Shown in pieces: positions 51,664 to 60,520 of a DNA stretch of 64,000 bases. Position numbers and translations under genes: made by a program. Every line of letters starts with the position of its first letter. Position 1 is the stretch's first letter. The notes below the pieces were generated by a model, which made no database searches, was not told the DNA's origin, and saw nothing but the letters and a program-made list of their open reading frames with translations. Source of the DNA: Oenococcus sp. UCMA 16435 (GTDB lineage Bacteria; Bacillota; Bacilli; Lactobacillales; Lactobacillaceae); the NCBI GenBank assembly GCA_004010835.2, contig CP030868.2:1860001-1924000 (forward strand), read 5' to 3'.

Positions 51664-52639
51664 GCAGCAGGTTAAGTTTTTAAGCCTTCTTGGACAATTA
51701 ATTCAGTCAGGTTATTCGATTAATCAAGCAACAAAATTTATTCAACAAATTTCACATGATAACGTTTGGATTAAAGATCTCAATCTTGATCTGGCTAAAG
51801 GAAAGAATTTTGCTTTAGCAATAAAACCTTATCTGAATAGTTCCTTAAACTTTCAGATTGGTATGGCTAATCGCTATGGAAACCTGGAGAAAATTTTGCT
51901 TCAACTCGCGGATTTTTCGGAGAAGTGTTTAAAACAAGAAAATAAAATTAAACAAATTCTCAGATATCCGATCGTCCTTGTTATTTTATTAATCGGAATC
52001 GCGATTGCCGTCAAGATTTTTTTACTACCAATTTTATCAAGCTGGTCCGATCAACAACCGATTGATCCGGTTGACGAATACTTTTGGCCTAAGGTATTTG
52101 GAATTATGTTGTTGATTCTGCTCTTCTTTTTTTATCGCTGGAAGTCCTTTAAAAAGATAAGCAAGTTGAGACAATTGGCTTTCTATACAAAAATCCCGTT
52201 ATTTGGAAAAACTTTAAATCATTTAATAAATTATCAATTTTCTTTGCAACTATCGATGCTAACTGCCTCTGGCCTGCAGATTTCACAAATTGCAAAAGAT
52301 ATCACTAAAAATCACGGTCGTTCAATTGAATCCGATTTTGCCGCAAAACTAGTCGAAATGCTTGAGAGCGGTCAAAGTTTTTCTGATTATTTCCATGAAT
52401 TAAGTTTCCTTGATCCTACAATTAATATTTATTTTCAACAAGGAGCTGACAAGGAACTCTTGAATCGAAATCTTCAAATTTATTCAAAAATAAGTTACGA
52501 AAAATTTTTAACCAGCGTCGACCACTTAATTGGTTTAATTCAGCCTTTGAGTTTCGTAATCGTTGGTATGGGAATAGTTTTACTTTATTTATCAATGCTG
52601 ATGCCGATGTATCAGACCCTGGGAGGGCTTAATCAATGA
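51596..52639 (+). CDS. comGB: Competence membrane protein ComGB
   Basis: ComGB is the polytopic GspF-type platform of the pilus. I start at ATG 51596 (GGAAGG 8 nt upstream), inside comGA, giving 347 aa. Two GspF repeats are seen: LSLLGQLIQSGYSINQATKFI and LSMLTASGLQISQIAKDI. Membrane helices lie near residues 120-145, 165-185 and the C-terminus (IVGMGIVLLYLSMLMPMY). The frame is intact. Confidence 0.9.
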   Translation: MGLLKAKEYLRKYTKNTKKLPRRQQVKFLSLLGQLIQSGYSINQATKFIQQISHDNVWIKDLNLDLAKGKNFALAIKPYLNSSLNFQIGMANRYGNLEKILLQLADFSEKCLKQENKIKQILRYPIVLVILLIGIAIAVKIFLLPILSSWSDQQPIDPVDEYFWPKVFGIMLLILLFFFYRWKSFKKISKLRQLAFYTKIPLFGKTLNHLINYQFSLQLSMLTASGLQISQIAKDITKNHGRSIESDFAAKLVEMLESGQSFSDYFHELSFLDPTINIYFQQGADKELLNRNLQIYSKISYEKFLTSVDHLIGLIQPLSFVIVGMGIVLLYLSMLMPMYQTLGGLNQ

Positions 52640-52965
52640 AAAAAATAAAAAATCGTTTGAAACAGTTAAAAAGAAGGAAACAGTCTTTTACGTTAATCGA
52701 AATGGCAATTGTTTTATTTATCATTAGCCTTTTAATGCTTTTAATTTTGCCGAATTTGAATAGTCAGCGTAAAAAAGCTGAAAATACACAAGCTGAAGCA
52801 ATGGTTTCGGTAGTTCAGACACAGGTGGATTTATATGAAAATGATAATGACGATGAAAATGTGTCATATTCTGATCTTTTGTCAAAGAAATATCTAACTG
52901 AGAAACAGATTAAAAAAGCACAAGAATTTGGAATCAAAATTAATGGCAGTAATGTGTCGAAATAA
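52636..52965 (+). CDS. comGC: Major pseudopilin ComGC
   Basis: The 109-aa prepilin has the cleavage motif KQSFTLIEM and the hydrophobic stalk AIVLFIISLLMLLILPNL. The mature part has the typical LYENDN and YLTEKQIKKAQEFGIKI. ATGA overlaps comGB. Confidence 0.93.
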   Translation: MKKIKNRLKQLKRRKQSFTLIEMAIVLFIISLLMLLILPNLNSQRKKAENTQAEAMVSVVQTQVDLYENDNDDENVSYSDLLSKKYLTEKQIKKAQEFGIKINGSNVSK

Positions 52966-53368
52966 GTCGTTTACATTATTAGAATCTGTGATTGTATTAT
53001 TACTTGTTTGTTCTATATGTTTCTTGGCGGTTCGATTCCCACATAAATCGAAAGCACAAATCGAAAAGAATTTTTTAAATAATTATCAATCTTTTTTTAA
53101 TCAGGCACAATTAAGTGCTCAAAAAGACAATCATGATTTAAAATTCTTTTTTTTCAAAAGAAAAATTGAATTTGTCGATCAAAAAGGCAACCAACATCTT
53201 TTAAATATTCCCAAAGAATTCATTGGTCCAAATGAGGAGATCATAATCAAGGCCAACGGTTATGTTGCCCCTACAAAAATTAAATTTGTTGATCTTCAAG
53301 GAAAAAAGAGATTCACACTGATTTATTCTTTAGGGTTTGGTAATTACCGGGTGGAGAAATATGAATAG
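52943..53368 (+). CDS. comGD: Pseudopilin ComGD
   Basis: The prepilin motif NKSFTLLESVIVLLLVCSICFLAV lies near the start, followed by FKRKIEFVDQKGNQ and GFGNYRVEKYE. Start candidates are ATG 52943 (used), ATG 52952 and TTG 52928; none has a clear Shine-Dalgarno, and the overlap with comGC suggests coupling. Confidence 0.85.
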   Translation: MAVMCRNKSFTLLESVIVLLLVCSICFLAVRFPHKSKAQIEKNFLNNYQSFFNQAQLSAQKDNHDLKFFFFKRKIEFVDQKGNQHLLNIPKEFIGPNEEIIIKANGYVAPTKIKFVDLQGKKRFTLIYSLGFGNYRVEKYE

Positions 53369-53543
53369 ACAATCATCATTTGTTCTAACGGAAGCTTTGA
53401 TCGCTTTATCGATATCAATGCTGGCAATTTGCTTTTTATGCGATTTACAAAATAAACAAGTTCAACAGATAACGAGTTTAAAAAATACAATCCAAGATCA
53501 ACGAGCAAAATTAGAGAAAAAATACTATTTTGAAAAAAAATAG
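53361..53543 (+). CDS. comGE: Pseudopilin-like ComGE
   Basis: The 60-aa protein MNRQSSFVLTEALIALSISMLAICFLCDLQ has the type IV pilin-like start; GGAG precedes ATG 53361. The remainder is a short coiled coil (QNKQVQQITSLKNTIQDQRAKLEKK). It is smaller than most ComGE proteins. Confidence 0.8.
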   Translation: MNRQSSFVLTEALIALSISMLAICFLCDLQNKQVQQITSLKNTIQDQRAKLEKKYYFEKK

Positions 53544-53970
53544 ACAAAAATCTTTTACAATTCTTGAGACGATTATTTCTTTAGGGATTTTCGCCCTAAT
53601 CATTTTAATAATTCAATTTGCAATTCAATATATAAAAAATGAAAAACAAACGACAAATATAATTAATTTTCAGCGAATGTTGCTTCAGCTGGAAGACCCA
53701 AGCCGATCATATCACTGGTCGCAAACGAAGGAAGGAAAAATTTATTTGCTTACAAGCGAAAAAAATAATCAACGGGTTAATTTCAGATTAAAAAATCATG
53801 TCTTTCAATTAACAACCAGCGACGGAGGCACAATGCCGATAATTTCACAGATAGAAAACTTTAAACTTAGTTTGGTTCATGAAAGAATTTGTTTGTCCTT
53901 ACATTTTGATACTGGAGAACACTATGAAAGCAATCTTTTACTGGAAAAATACAAGCACGAGGAAAAATAG
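53530..53970 (+). CDS. comGF: Pseudopilin ComGF
   Basis: The 146-aa protein starts at TTG (MKKNRQKSFTILETIISLGIFALIILII). It has the ComGF pattern FQRMLLQLEDPSRSYHWSQTKEGKIYL and QRVNFRLKNHVFQLTTSDGG. It overlaps comGE and comGG. Confidence 0.85.
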   Translation: MKKNRQKSFTILETIISLGIFALIILIIQFAIQYIKNEKQTTNIINFQRMLLQLEDPSRSYHWSQTKEGKIYLLTSEKNNQRVNFRLKNHVFQLTTSDGGTMPIISQIENFKLSLVHERICLSLHFDTGEHYESNLLLEKYKHEEK

Positions 53971-54130
53971 TTATATATTTTTAACAACGATTATATTAAT
54001 TTGTCTTTTTACTGGAACGTCCTTGAGCTTATCTATGATTCACGCTAATCAAATTGCTTCTTTGCAAAACATTAACCATTATTATGAAAAGAAAATCAAT
54101 TCGCTTGTTGAAGAAGATGAAAATCCCTAA
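53924..54130 (+). CDS. comGG: ComGG-like protein
   Basis: The 68-aa product starts at ATG 53924 (GGAG upstream). It has a short basic head, one hydrophobic helix (SYIFLTTIILICLFTGTSLSL) and a short charged tail. It lacks a canonical prepilin site, as is common for ComGG, and its place identifies it. Confidence 0.7.
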   Translation: MKAIFYWKNTSTRKNSYIFLTTIILICLFTGTSLSLSMIHANQIASLQNINHYYEKKINSLVEEDENP

Positions 54131-54139
54131 GATGAAAGT

Positions 54140-54931
54140 ATGAAGGTTGAAAATTTAGTTAAAACAGTAAAAATTCTTAATAAAAACATTTCAAACGATT
54201 TTGACGATCCAAATTCGATTGCTCAGGCAGCTGAGAAAATTAACCTGAAAGATTTTACTCGATCTGAGCTAGTTAATGGATTCAATCTTTTTTTTGCACA
54301 GCGTTTTGAGAACCGATTACAAGTTTTTAATCGAATAACTCCACCGGTGATTGGCGACTTAATGGCATTAGTAACACAAAAACTTGGATTGGAGGAGAAA
54401 GGAATCTTTGATCCCGAAATTGTTTTCCCTGATCTTATTTTTCAGTTTGCGAGCCATTTTGATCAATCAGTCTATGGCAAAGCTGCGGATCCCATTGTTG
54501 ATGCCAGTCTAAAAAAACTCGCAAATATTTATGGCTTTAACTTTCATTCTAGGAATAGTCGAAAAATTGTTGTTAGCAGAATTTTAGGAATCGATTTTGT
54601 TTCCGAAATAAATCATCTATTTAAAGAAAGCAATTTAAAAGCGGGCGAATCGACAATTTTATTGGTTAATAATTCTGATCTTCAATCTGCTTCTTTTTCT
54701 GAAATACTGAAGAACAATAAGAACATGGCATTGCTAGCAATTATTAGATTGCCGGCGAGCCTTTTTAAACATTCAGAAATGAGTTCTAGTCTTCTAATTT
54801 TGCGTCGAAAAGTGGATAATGAAAAAGTAACGGCTCAGGTCCTGCTTGCTCAAATTCCTGAGCTTTCAAATAAAGAAGATTTTTCCAAATTTGTTTCTCA
54901 ACTTGAAACCTGGAAAAAAGAAAATTCGTGA
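54140..54931 (+). CDS. YtxK-like methyltransferase homologue without catalytic motifs
   Basis: Between comG and ackA most Bacilli have a class I SAM methyltransferase (YtxK) of about 330 aa. This 263-aa protein keeps its N-terminal helical part (NLFFAQRFENRLQVFNRITPPVIGDLMALVTQKL) and C-terminal IIRLPASLFKHSEMSSSLLILRRK. At the SAM motif it reads DPEIVFPDLI (91-100) instead of DPAxGTGNLL, and the NPPY-type catalytic motif is gone. The frame is fully open. It is probably a pseudoenzyme. ackA starts 6 bp after. Confidence 0.75.
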   Translation: MKVENLVKTVKILNKNISNDFDDPNSIAQAAEKINLKDFTRSELVNGFNLFFAQRFENRLQVFNRITPPVIGDLMALVTQKLGLEEKGIFDPEIVFPDLIFQFASHFDQSVYGKAADPIVDASLKKLANIYGFNFHSRNSRKIVVSRILGIDFVSEINHLFKESNLKAGESTILLVNNSDLQSASFSEILKNNKNMALLAIIRLPASLFKHSEMSSSLLILRRKVDNEKVTAQVLLAQIPELSNKEDFSKFVSQLETWKKENS

Positions 54932-54937
54932 GGTAAT

Positions 54938-56131
54938 ATGACAAAAATTTTATCGGTAAACGCCGGCTCGTCTTCATTAAAGTTTAAACTGCTCAACATG
55001 CCCGAGGAGAGCGTTATCGCCGAGGGGCTAATTGAAAGAATTGGAGGCAGTCTGGATCAAGACGATAATGTCACAATCAAGTTTAATGGTGAAAAACATA
55101 AAAGTCGTCAGGCCTTTAAAAGTCATGAAGATGCTATTAATTTAATGCTTGCCCAATTTAAAGAGTTTGGGATTGTTAACGACTTCAATGAAATTAAAGG
55201 AATTGGTCACCGTGTTGTTGCGGGAGGCGAATGGTTCAATAAATCTGTATTGATTAATGATGAAGTGCTAAATAAAATTGAGCGCCTGGCTGCTTACGCT
55301 CCACTCCATAATCCCGCTAATGCCATGGGCATTAGGGCTTTTTCTAAAATCATTCCTGATGCAACCGAAGTTGCGGTATTTGATACAGCTTTTCATCAAA
55401 CAATGCCAAAAGAGAATTATTTGTATGCAATTCCTTATGAGTACTATACGAAATATGGTGTTCGTAGATACGGAGCCCACGGGACTTCTCACAAATATGT
55501 CTCTGAACAGGCTGCTAAAATAATTGGCAAACCCTTAAAAGAACTTAAATTGATTACTTTGCATTTGGGAGCCGGCGCGTCTGTAACTGCTATTAAAAAT
55601 GGACGCTCGTTTGATACTTCTATGGGTTTTTCGCCCTTGGCTGGATTGATTATGGCGACTCGTTCCGGGGATGTTGATGTCTCACTGATTAATTACGTTA
55701 AAGAAAAAGAAGATCTTTCCGATCAAGATATGCTTGACGTTCTCAATCAAAAATCTGGATTATTAGGCATATCAACAATTTCCAGCGATATGCGCGACTT
55801 GCTGGATGTTTACGATACTAATGACCATGCCAAGTTGGCCATAGATATGTTCGTTGGCCGTGTCGTTGATTATATTGGCCAGTATTATTTTGAATTAAAA
55901 GGAGTCGATGCGCTTGTTTTCACGGCTGGAATTGGAGAGAATTCTGTCCCGATCAGAAAAATGATTATTGATCGTTTATCGTTCTTGGGCATTCAACTTG
56001 ATGAGAATGCGAATAATAAGCACGGAGTTGAAACTAAGATTACAACCGATGATTCTAAAATGGCCGCGTTTGTAATACCGACCAACGAAGAATTGGAAAT
56101 CGCCCGCGATGTACAAAATTTAATGAAGTAA
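54938..56131 (+). CDS. ackA: Acetate kinase
   Basis: AckA converts acetyl phosphate and ADP to acetate and ATP, the energy-yielding branch of heterolactic metabolism. The 397-aa protein has VNAGSSSLKFKL, GHRVVAGG, VFDTAFHQTMP, RRYGAHGTSHKYV, LHLGAGASVTAI and FTAGIGENSVPIR. GAGG precedes the ATG. It follows the comG-ytxK set as in other Firmicutes and ends with a terminator. Confidence 0.97.
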   Translation: MTKILSVNAGSSSLKFKLLNMPEESVIAEGLIERIGGSLDQDDNVTIKFNGEKHKSRQAFKSHEDAINLMLAQFKEFGIVNDFNEIKGIGHRVVAGGEWFNKSVLINDEVLNKIERLAAYAPLHNPANAMGIRAFSKIIPDATEVAVFDTAFHQTMPKENYLYAIPYEYYTKYGVRRYGAHGTSHKYVSEQAAKIIGKPLKELKLITLHLGAGASVTAIKNGRSFDTSMGFSPLAGLIMATRSGDVDVSLINYVKEKEDLSDQDMLDVLNQKSGLLGISTISSDMRDLLDVYDTNDHAKLAIDMFVGRVVDYIGQYYFELKGVDALVFTAGIGENSVPIRKMIIDRLSFLGIQLDENANNKHGVETKITTDDSKMAAFVIPTNEELEIARDVQNLMK

Positions 56132-56138
56132 TTATTCT

Positions 56139-56162
56139 ACCGCCAAACAGGCGGTTTTTCTT
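56139..56162 (+). terminator. ackA terminator
   Basis: ACCGCC and GGCGGT close a 5-nt loop and lead into a T-rich tract. Confidence 0.8.
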
Positions 56163-56210
56163 TTCCTTTGAAAAATAAATAAAGATAGTGATTTTTTTTA
56201 CAATAATTGC

Positions 56211-56272
56211 TTGACATTCAAATTGTGAAGTTTTAGATTAATATTGTTAATAAGTTCACAATTAAAATGTGA
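56211..56272 (+). promoter_or_regulatory. adhE promoter with Rex-like half-sites
   Basis: TTGACA (56211-56216), 17 nt, TAGATT (56234-56239). AATTGTGAA (56221-56229) and TTCACAATT (56255-56263) are perfect inverted arms like Rex operator halves (TTGTGAA-N4-TTCACAA) but 25 nt apart, bracketing the -10 and start. A third half-site, TGTGA (56268-56272), forms TCACA-N7-TGTGA with the second. Confidence 0.6.
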
Positions 56273-56292
56273 CTTGTTACAAAGGAGAACTT

Positions 56293-58989
56293 ATGGCAGT
56301 CGAAACGAAGAAGATTACTAAAAAGCCGCTGGCTTCCGAAGAACTTGAAAATGAAAAGGATACAGCGAAAAAATACATCGGAGAATTGGTTGATAAATCA
56401 AGACAAGCTTTATTGGAATTCTCGCTATACAGTCAGACGCAAGTAGATAAGATTGTAGCAGCAATGGCTTTAGCTGGTTCTGAGCATTCATTGGAGTTAG
56501 CACATTTTGCTCGAAATGAAACTGGTCGGGGGGTTGTCGAAGACAAAGATACAAAAAATCGTTTTGCGTCGGAGTCTGTTTACAATACAATTAAAAGTGA
56601 TAAAACGGTCGGTGTGATCAACGAGGACCCAGTTACTGGGAAAGTTCAGTTAGCCGCACCGCTTGGAATTTTAGCTGGGATTGTTCCGACAACAAACCCA
56701 ACGTCTACAACGATTTTTAAATCATTGTTAACTGCTAAGACACGTAATACGATTATTTTTGCTTTTCACCCACAAGCGCAGAAATCATCTGTTGCTGCTG
56801 CAAAAATTGTTTATCAAGCCGCTAGAAAAGCGGGCGCACCGGAAAATTTTATTCAGTGGATTGAAACGCCTTCATTGGAAAATACCACAGCTTTAATGCG
56901 AAATCCTGAAATCGCTTCAATTTTGGCTACTGGCGGCCCTTCGATGGTCCATGCCGCATTGACATCAGGAAACCCTTCAATGGGTGTTGGAGCGGGAAAT
57001 GGCGCTGTCTTTGTCGATCATACAGCTCGTGTCCGCCGAGCAGTTGAAGATTTGTTATTATCAAAGCGTTTTGATAATGGAATGATTTGTGCCACGGAGA
57101 ATTCTGCAGTTGTCGAAGCTTCAGTTTATGACGAATTTATGAAATTAATGCAGGAAAAGGGCGCTTATCTCGTCCCAAAAAACGATTACAAAAAAATTGC
57201 TGATTTTGTTTTTAATGAAAAACACGGTGTTAATGGTCCGGTTGCCGGGATGAGTGGTCGGTGGATTGCTGAGCATGCCAAAATTAATCTACCCGAAGGT
57301 AAGGATGTACTCCTGTTTGAACTCGACAAAAATGATATTGGCGAAAAGCTTTCCTCTGAAAAACTCAGTCCTCTGCTTTCTGTTTATAAAGTTGCTGATC
57401 GTAAGGAGGCAATTAAAGTTGTTCAAAGGCTTTTGAATTATCAGGGTGCTGGTCATAATGCCGCTATTCAGATTGGGGCTCAAAATGATCCATTTGTCAA
57501 AGAATATGCTGATGCGGTTTCTGTTTCACGAATTCTTGTCAATCAGCCTGACTCAATTGGTGGAGTAGGTGATATTTATACGGATGCTTTGCGGCCAAGT
57601 ATGACGCTCGGTACAGGATCATGGGGGAAGAATTCATTGTCACATAACTTATCTACTTACGATTTGCTAAATATTAAAACGGTTGCTCGTCGTCGCAATC
57701 GTCCACAGTGGGTTCGCCTTCCAAAAGAAATTTATTACGAGAAAAACGCGATTACTTTCCTTCAGGAATTACCAAATGTTGATCGTGCTTTCATTATTAC
57801 CGATAATTCATTAGTAAAGTATGGTTTCGTTGATCGTATTTTAGAACAATTTGAATTGCGTAATGATCAAGTGAAGACCAGTATATATAGTTCTGTTCAG
57901 CCTGATCCTTATTTGAGTCAAGCGGTTGAAACTGCTAAACAAATGCAGGAATTTCAGCCTGATACGGTCATTGCTTTGGGTGGTGGATCTCCCTTGGATG
58001 TTGCCAAAATATCGCGATTCCTATATGAATATTCGCAAGAACCTGGTCATGCTGGATTTTTGGACAATGTTGATGATATAAAAGAATTGTTCAAGGGACT
58101 GCAACAGAAATTCATGGATATTCGTAAACGAATCGTTAAGTTTGAACATCAGAATCTTACTCAACTGGTTGCTATTCCAACGACTTCCGGAACCGGTTCG
58201 GAAGTTACGCCATTTTCAGTTATCACAGACGATGAAACTCATGTTAAATATCCTTTGGCTGATTATGAATTAACGCCACAAGTTGCAATCGTTGATCCTG
58301 AATTGGTCATGACTGTACCAAAGCGGACACTGGCTTGGTCTGGGTTGGATGCATTATCGCATTCGCTTGAATCTTATGTATCGGTTATGAGCTCTGAATT
58401 CACGCGTCCTTGGGCTTTACAGGCAATCAAACTAATTTTTGAGAACATTGTCGATTCATACAATTACGATTCAAAGAATCCGACTAATCGTGGTGCCGAA
58501 GCTCGTGAAAAAATGCATTATGCAGCAACTTTGGCCGGCATGTCGTTTGGTAACGCCTTCTTGGGTATGAATCATTCACTGGCCCACAAAACTGGTGGCG
58601 AGTTTGGCCTTCCCCATGGTTTGGCAATTAGTATTGCAATGCCGCATGTAATTCGGTTTAATGCGGTTACCGGAAACGTTAAACGTACTCCTTTTCCTCG
58701 CTATGAAGTTTATACAGCACAAAAGGATTATGCCGATATTGCTCGTCATCTCGGCCTGGCTGGCAAGAGCGATGCTGAATTAGTTGAAAAACTTATTACT
58801 AAGATTAAGGAACTAACCGATGCACTTAATGTCAATATCACTTTGAGTGGCAACGGCGTTGACAAAAAAAGTTTTTATCAGTCGCTAGATCAATTAGTTG
58901 ATCTTGTTTATGATGACCAGTGCACACCTGGAAATCCACGCCAACCGAGTTTGGCCGAAATTAGACAATTATTAATTGACCAATTTTAA
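56293..58989 (+). CDS. adhE: Bifunctional acetaldehyde-CoA/alcohol dehydrogenase
   Basis: AdhE reduces acetyl-CoA to acetaldehyde and ethanol with two NADH, the NAD+-recycling branch of heterolactic fermentation. I start at ATG 56293 (MAVETKKI; AAAGGAG upstream), giving 898 aa. The N-terminal half is an acylating ALDH (catalytic Cys in NGMICATENSAV). The C-terminal half is an iron-dependent ADH (ALGGGSPLDVAK, TSGTGSEVTPF, metal ligands in HSLAHKTGGEFGLPHGLA). AdhE assembles into spirosomes in other species. It lies next to ackA, the competing branch. Confidence 0.97.
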   Translation: MAVETKKITKKPLASEELENEKDTAKKYIGELVDKSRQALLEFSLYSQTQVDKIVAAMALAGSEHSLELAHFARNETGRGVVEDKDTKNRFASESVYNTIKSDKTVGVINEDPVTGKVQLAAPLGILAGIVPTTNPTSTTIFKSLLTAKTRNTIIFAFHPQAQKSSVAAAKIVYQAARKAGAPENFIQWIETPSLENTTALMRNPEIASILATGGPSMVHAALTSGNPSMGVGAGNGAVFVDHTARVRRAVEDLLLSKRFDNGMICATENSAVVEASVYDEFMKLMQEKGAYLVPKNDYKKIADFVFNEKHGVNGPVAGMSGRWIAEHAKINLPEGKDVLLFELDKNDIGEKLSSEKLSPLLSVYKVADRKEAIKVVQRLLNYQGAGHNAAIQIGAQNDPFVKEYADAVSVSRILVNQPDSIGGVGDIYTDALRPSMTLGTGSWGKNSLSHNLSTYDLLNIKTVARRRNRPQWVRLPKEIYYEKNAITFLQELPNVDRAFIITDNSLVKYGFVDRILEQFELRNDQVKTSIYSSVQPDPYLSQAVETAKQMQEFQPDTVIALGGGSPLDVAKISRFLYEYSQEPGHAGFLDNVDDIKELFKGLQQKFMDIRKRIVKFEHQNLTQLVAIPTTSGTGSEVTPFSVITDDETHVKYPLADYELTPQVAIVDPELVMTVPKRTLAWSGLDALSHSLESYVSVMSSEFTRPWALQAIKLIFENIVDSYNYDSKNPTNRGAEAREKMHYAATLAGMSFGNAFLGMNHSLAHKTGGEFGLPHGLAISIAMPHVIRFNAVTGNVKRTPFPRYEVYTAQKDYADIARHLGLAGKSDAELVEKLITKIKELTDALNVNITLSGNGVDKKSFYQSLDQLVDLVYDDQCTPGNPRQPSLAEIRQLLIDQF

Positions 58990-58992
58990 GTT

Positions 58993-59026
58993 AAAAGGGG
59001 ATCTCAACGATTGGGATCTCCTTTTA
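58993..59026 (+). terminator. adhE terminator
   Basis: AAAAGGGGATCTCAA pairs with TTGGGATCTCCTTTT (two G-U pairs) with a CGA loop and a T-rich tail. Confidence 0.85.
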
Positions 59027-59060
59027 ATTTGCTTTAAAAAACTAGTAAAATTGAATTGCC

Positions 59061-59936
59061 ATGCAAAAAAAATCAAAAAGAACACGTACGAGAAGAAAAA
59101 ATACAAGAAGTAAAAATCAAAAAAGCAAAAAACTCAGAAGAATCATTATTATATTAATCGTTTTGTTTCTGCTTATTATTTTTGGAACAAATTTTTATAA
59201 TAAGATGCAGGAAAAGGAACTGCAGGAAGAATATTCTGCAATTGATTCACAGGATAAGAGTTATCGAGTCGTTGTAATTAAAACTGGGTCATCAGTTCAA
59301 GATATGGCTAAGGATTTAAAAAAAGCAGGTTTGGTGAGAACTGAACTTGATTTTTCTAAATACGCGTTAGACAAGGGCGGCAGTGGATTACAGGCCGGTA
59401 CTTATTATCTGCAAAGATCTCAATCAATACCACAAATATATTCTCGCTTAGTCAAGGGTCCGAATACCGATGTTTATCGTCAGCTTTTTATTAAAAAACG
59501 TGTTAAATATGCTAAAGAATTACAAAAGAAATATAATGTTTTGGCTTCAATCGACATTGCTCAAACAATTTTGGAATCCGATTGGGGTACAAGTACTTTA
59601 GCTTCGAAATATAATAATTACTACGGAATTAAAGCTCAGGGAAACCAAAAAAGTATTCAATTAGATACCAAGGAATATGTTAATGGAAAGTGGGTAACTG
59701 AAAAAGACAAGTTTGCTGTTTACAGCAGTTGGCTTGCCAGCATGCTGGCCCACGCCAAATTTATTGCTGAAGGCACCGATGCAAATTCAACTCAATTTAA
59801 AGATGTCCTCTCTGCCGGAGATTATACAGAGGCTGCTAAAGCATTGGTTACAGATGGCTATGCAACCGATCCGGATTACGCGAATAAACTTATTTCATTA
59901 ATTAAAACGTATAAGTTAAATCAATATGATAATTAA
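59061..59936 (+). CDS. YceG/MltG-like N-domain fused to a GH73 glucosaminidase
   Basis: The 291-aa protein has a very basic cytoplasmic head (1-27) and one membrane helix (28-43). A YceG/MltG-type LysM-like subdomain follows (about 68-133: VVVIKTGSSVQDMAKDLKKAG ... LQAGTYYLQRSQSIPQIYSRLVKG), then a GH73 lysozyme-like domain (145-288) with the likely catalytic Glu172 in AQTILESDWGTSTLASKYNNYYGIK. MltG's own lytic transglycosylase domain is absent. In Bacilli mltG is commonly near greA, the neighbour here. A TAAAAT -10 (59046-59051) lies 9 nt before the ATG. Confidence 0.82.
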   Translation: MQKKSKRTRTRRKNTRSKNQKSKKLRRIIIILIVLFLLIIFGTNFYNKMQEKELQEEYSAIDSQDKSYRVVVIKTGSSVQDMAKDLKKAGLVRTELDFSKYALDKGGSGLQAGTYYLQRSQSIPQIYSRLVKGPNTDVYRQLFIKKRVKYAKELQKKYNVLASIDIAQTILESDWGTSTLASKYNNYYGIKAQGNQKSIQLDTKEYVNGKWVTEKDKFAVYSSWLASMLAHAKFIAEGTDANSTQFKDVLSAGDYTEAAKALVTDGYATDPDYANKLISLIKTYKLNQYDN

Positions 59937-59968
59937 AAAACCAGGTTAATTTACCTGGTTTTTTAATT
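59931..59968. terminator. Bidirectional terminator
   Basis: AATTAAAAAACCAGGT and ACCTGGTTTTTTAATT form a perfect 16-bp stem with a TAATTT loop between convergent genes; usable on both strands. Confidence 0.9.
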
Positions 59969-59970
59969 AT

Positions 59971-60459
59971 TTATTTAGCTTTACTTACATGAAGTATTTC
60001 AACAGTCACCGAATTATTTCCAGGAAGTGGAATCTCGACTTTATCACCGGTTTTATGGTCTAAAAGTGCTTTCCCCATTGGCGAGTCATTTGATATTTTT
60101 CCTGATAGAGGATCGGATTCGGCTGAGCCAACGATTGTGTAGGTTTCTTCGTCTCCATCCGGAATTTCTTTAAAGGAAATTGTTTTTCCGAGTGTTACAA
60201 CGTTTCTTGAAGCGTTAGATGCATCAATAACTTGAGAAAATTGGATCATTTGTTGAAGTTGTTTTACTCTTCCTTCAACAAATGCCTGTTCGTCTTTAGC
60301 TGATTGATATTCCGAATTTTCAGATAGATCTCCAAACGAACGCGCTTCTTGTATTCTACTTGTAATTGCTGGACGCTTATTTGTAATAAGATCGTCAAGT
60401 TCTGCTTGAAGTTTAGCAAGACCTTCAGCAGTCATTGGATATGTTTTTTCTTCTGCCAT
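59971..60459 (-). CDS. greA: Transcription elongation factor GreA
   Basis: GreA stimulates RNA cleavage by stalled RNA polymerase. The 162-aa protein ([29 protein letters not shown] upstream) has the coiled-coil domain with [34 protein letters not shown], containing the acidic tip, and a C-terminal domain with [18 protein letters not shown]. An in-frame upstream start at 60480 is less likely. Confidence 0.95.
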   Translation of the reverse strand: MAEEKTYPMTAEGLAKLQAELDDLITNKRPAITSRIQEARSFGDLSENSEYQSAKDEQAFVEGRVKQLQQMIQFSQVIDASNASRNVVTLGKTISFKEIPDGDEETYTIVGSAESDPLSGKISNDSPMGKALLDHKTGDKVEIPLPGNNSVTVEILHVSKAK

Positions 60460-60520
60460 ATATATCCTGTATCCTTTCAAAATTTACAGCAAAACTAGCA
60501 TAACACGTGTTAATTAACTG

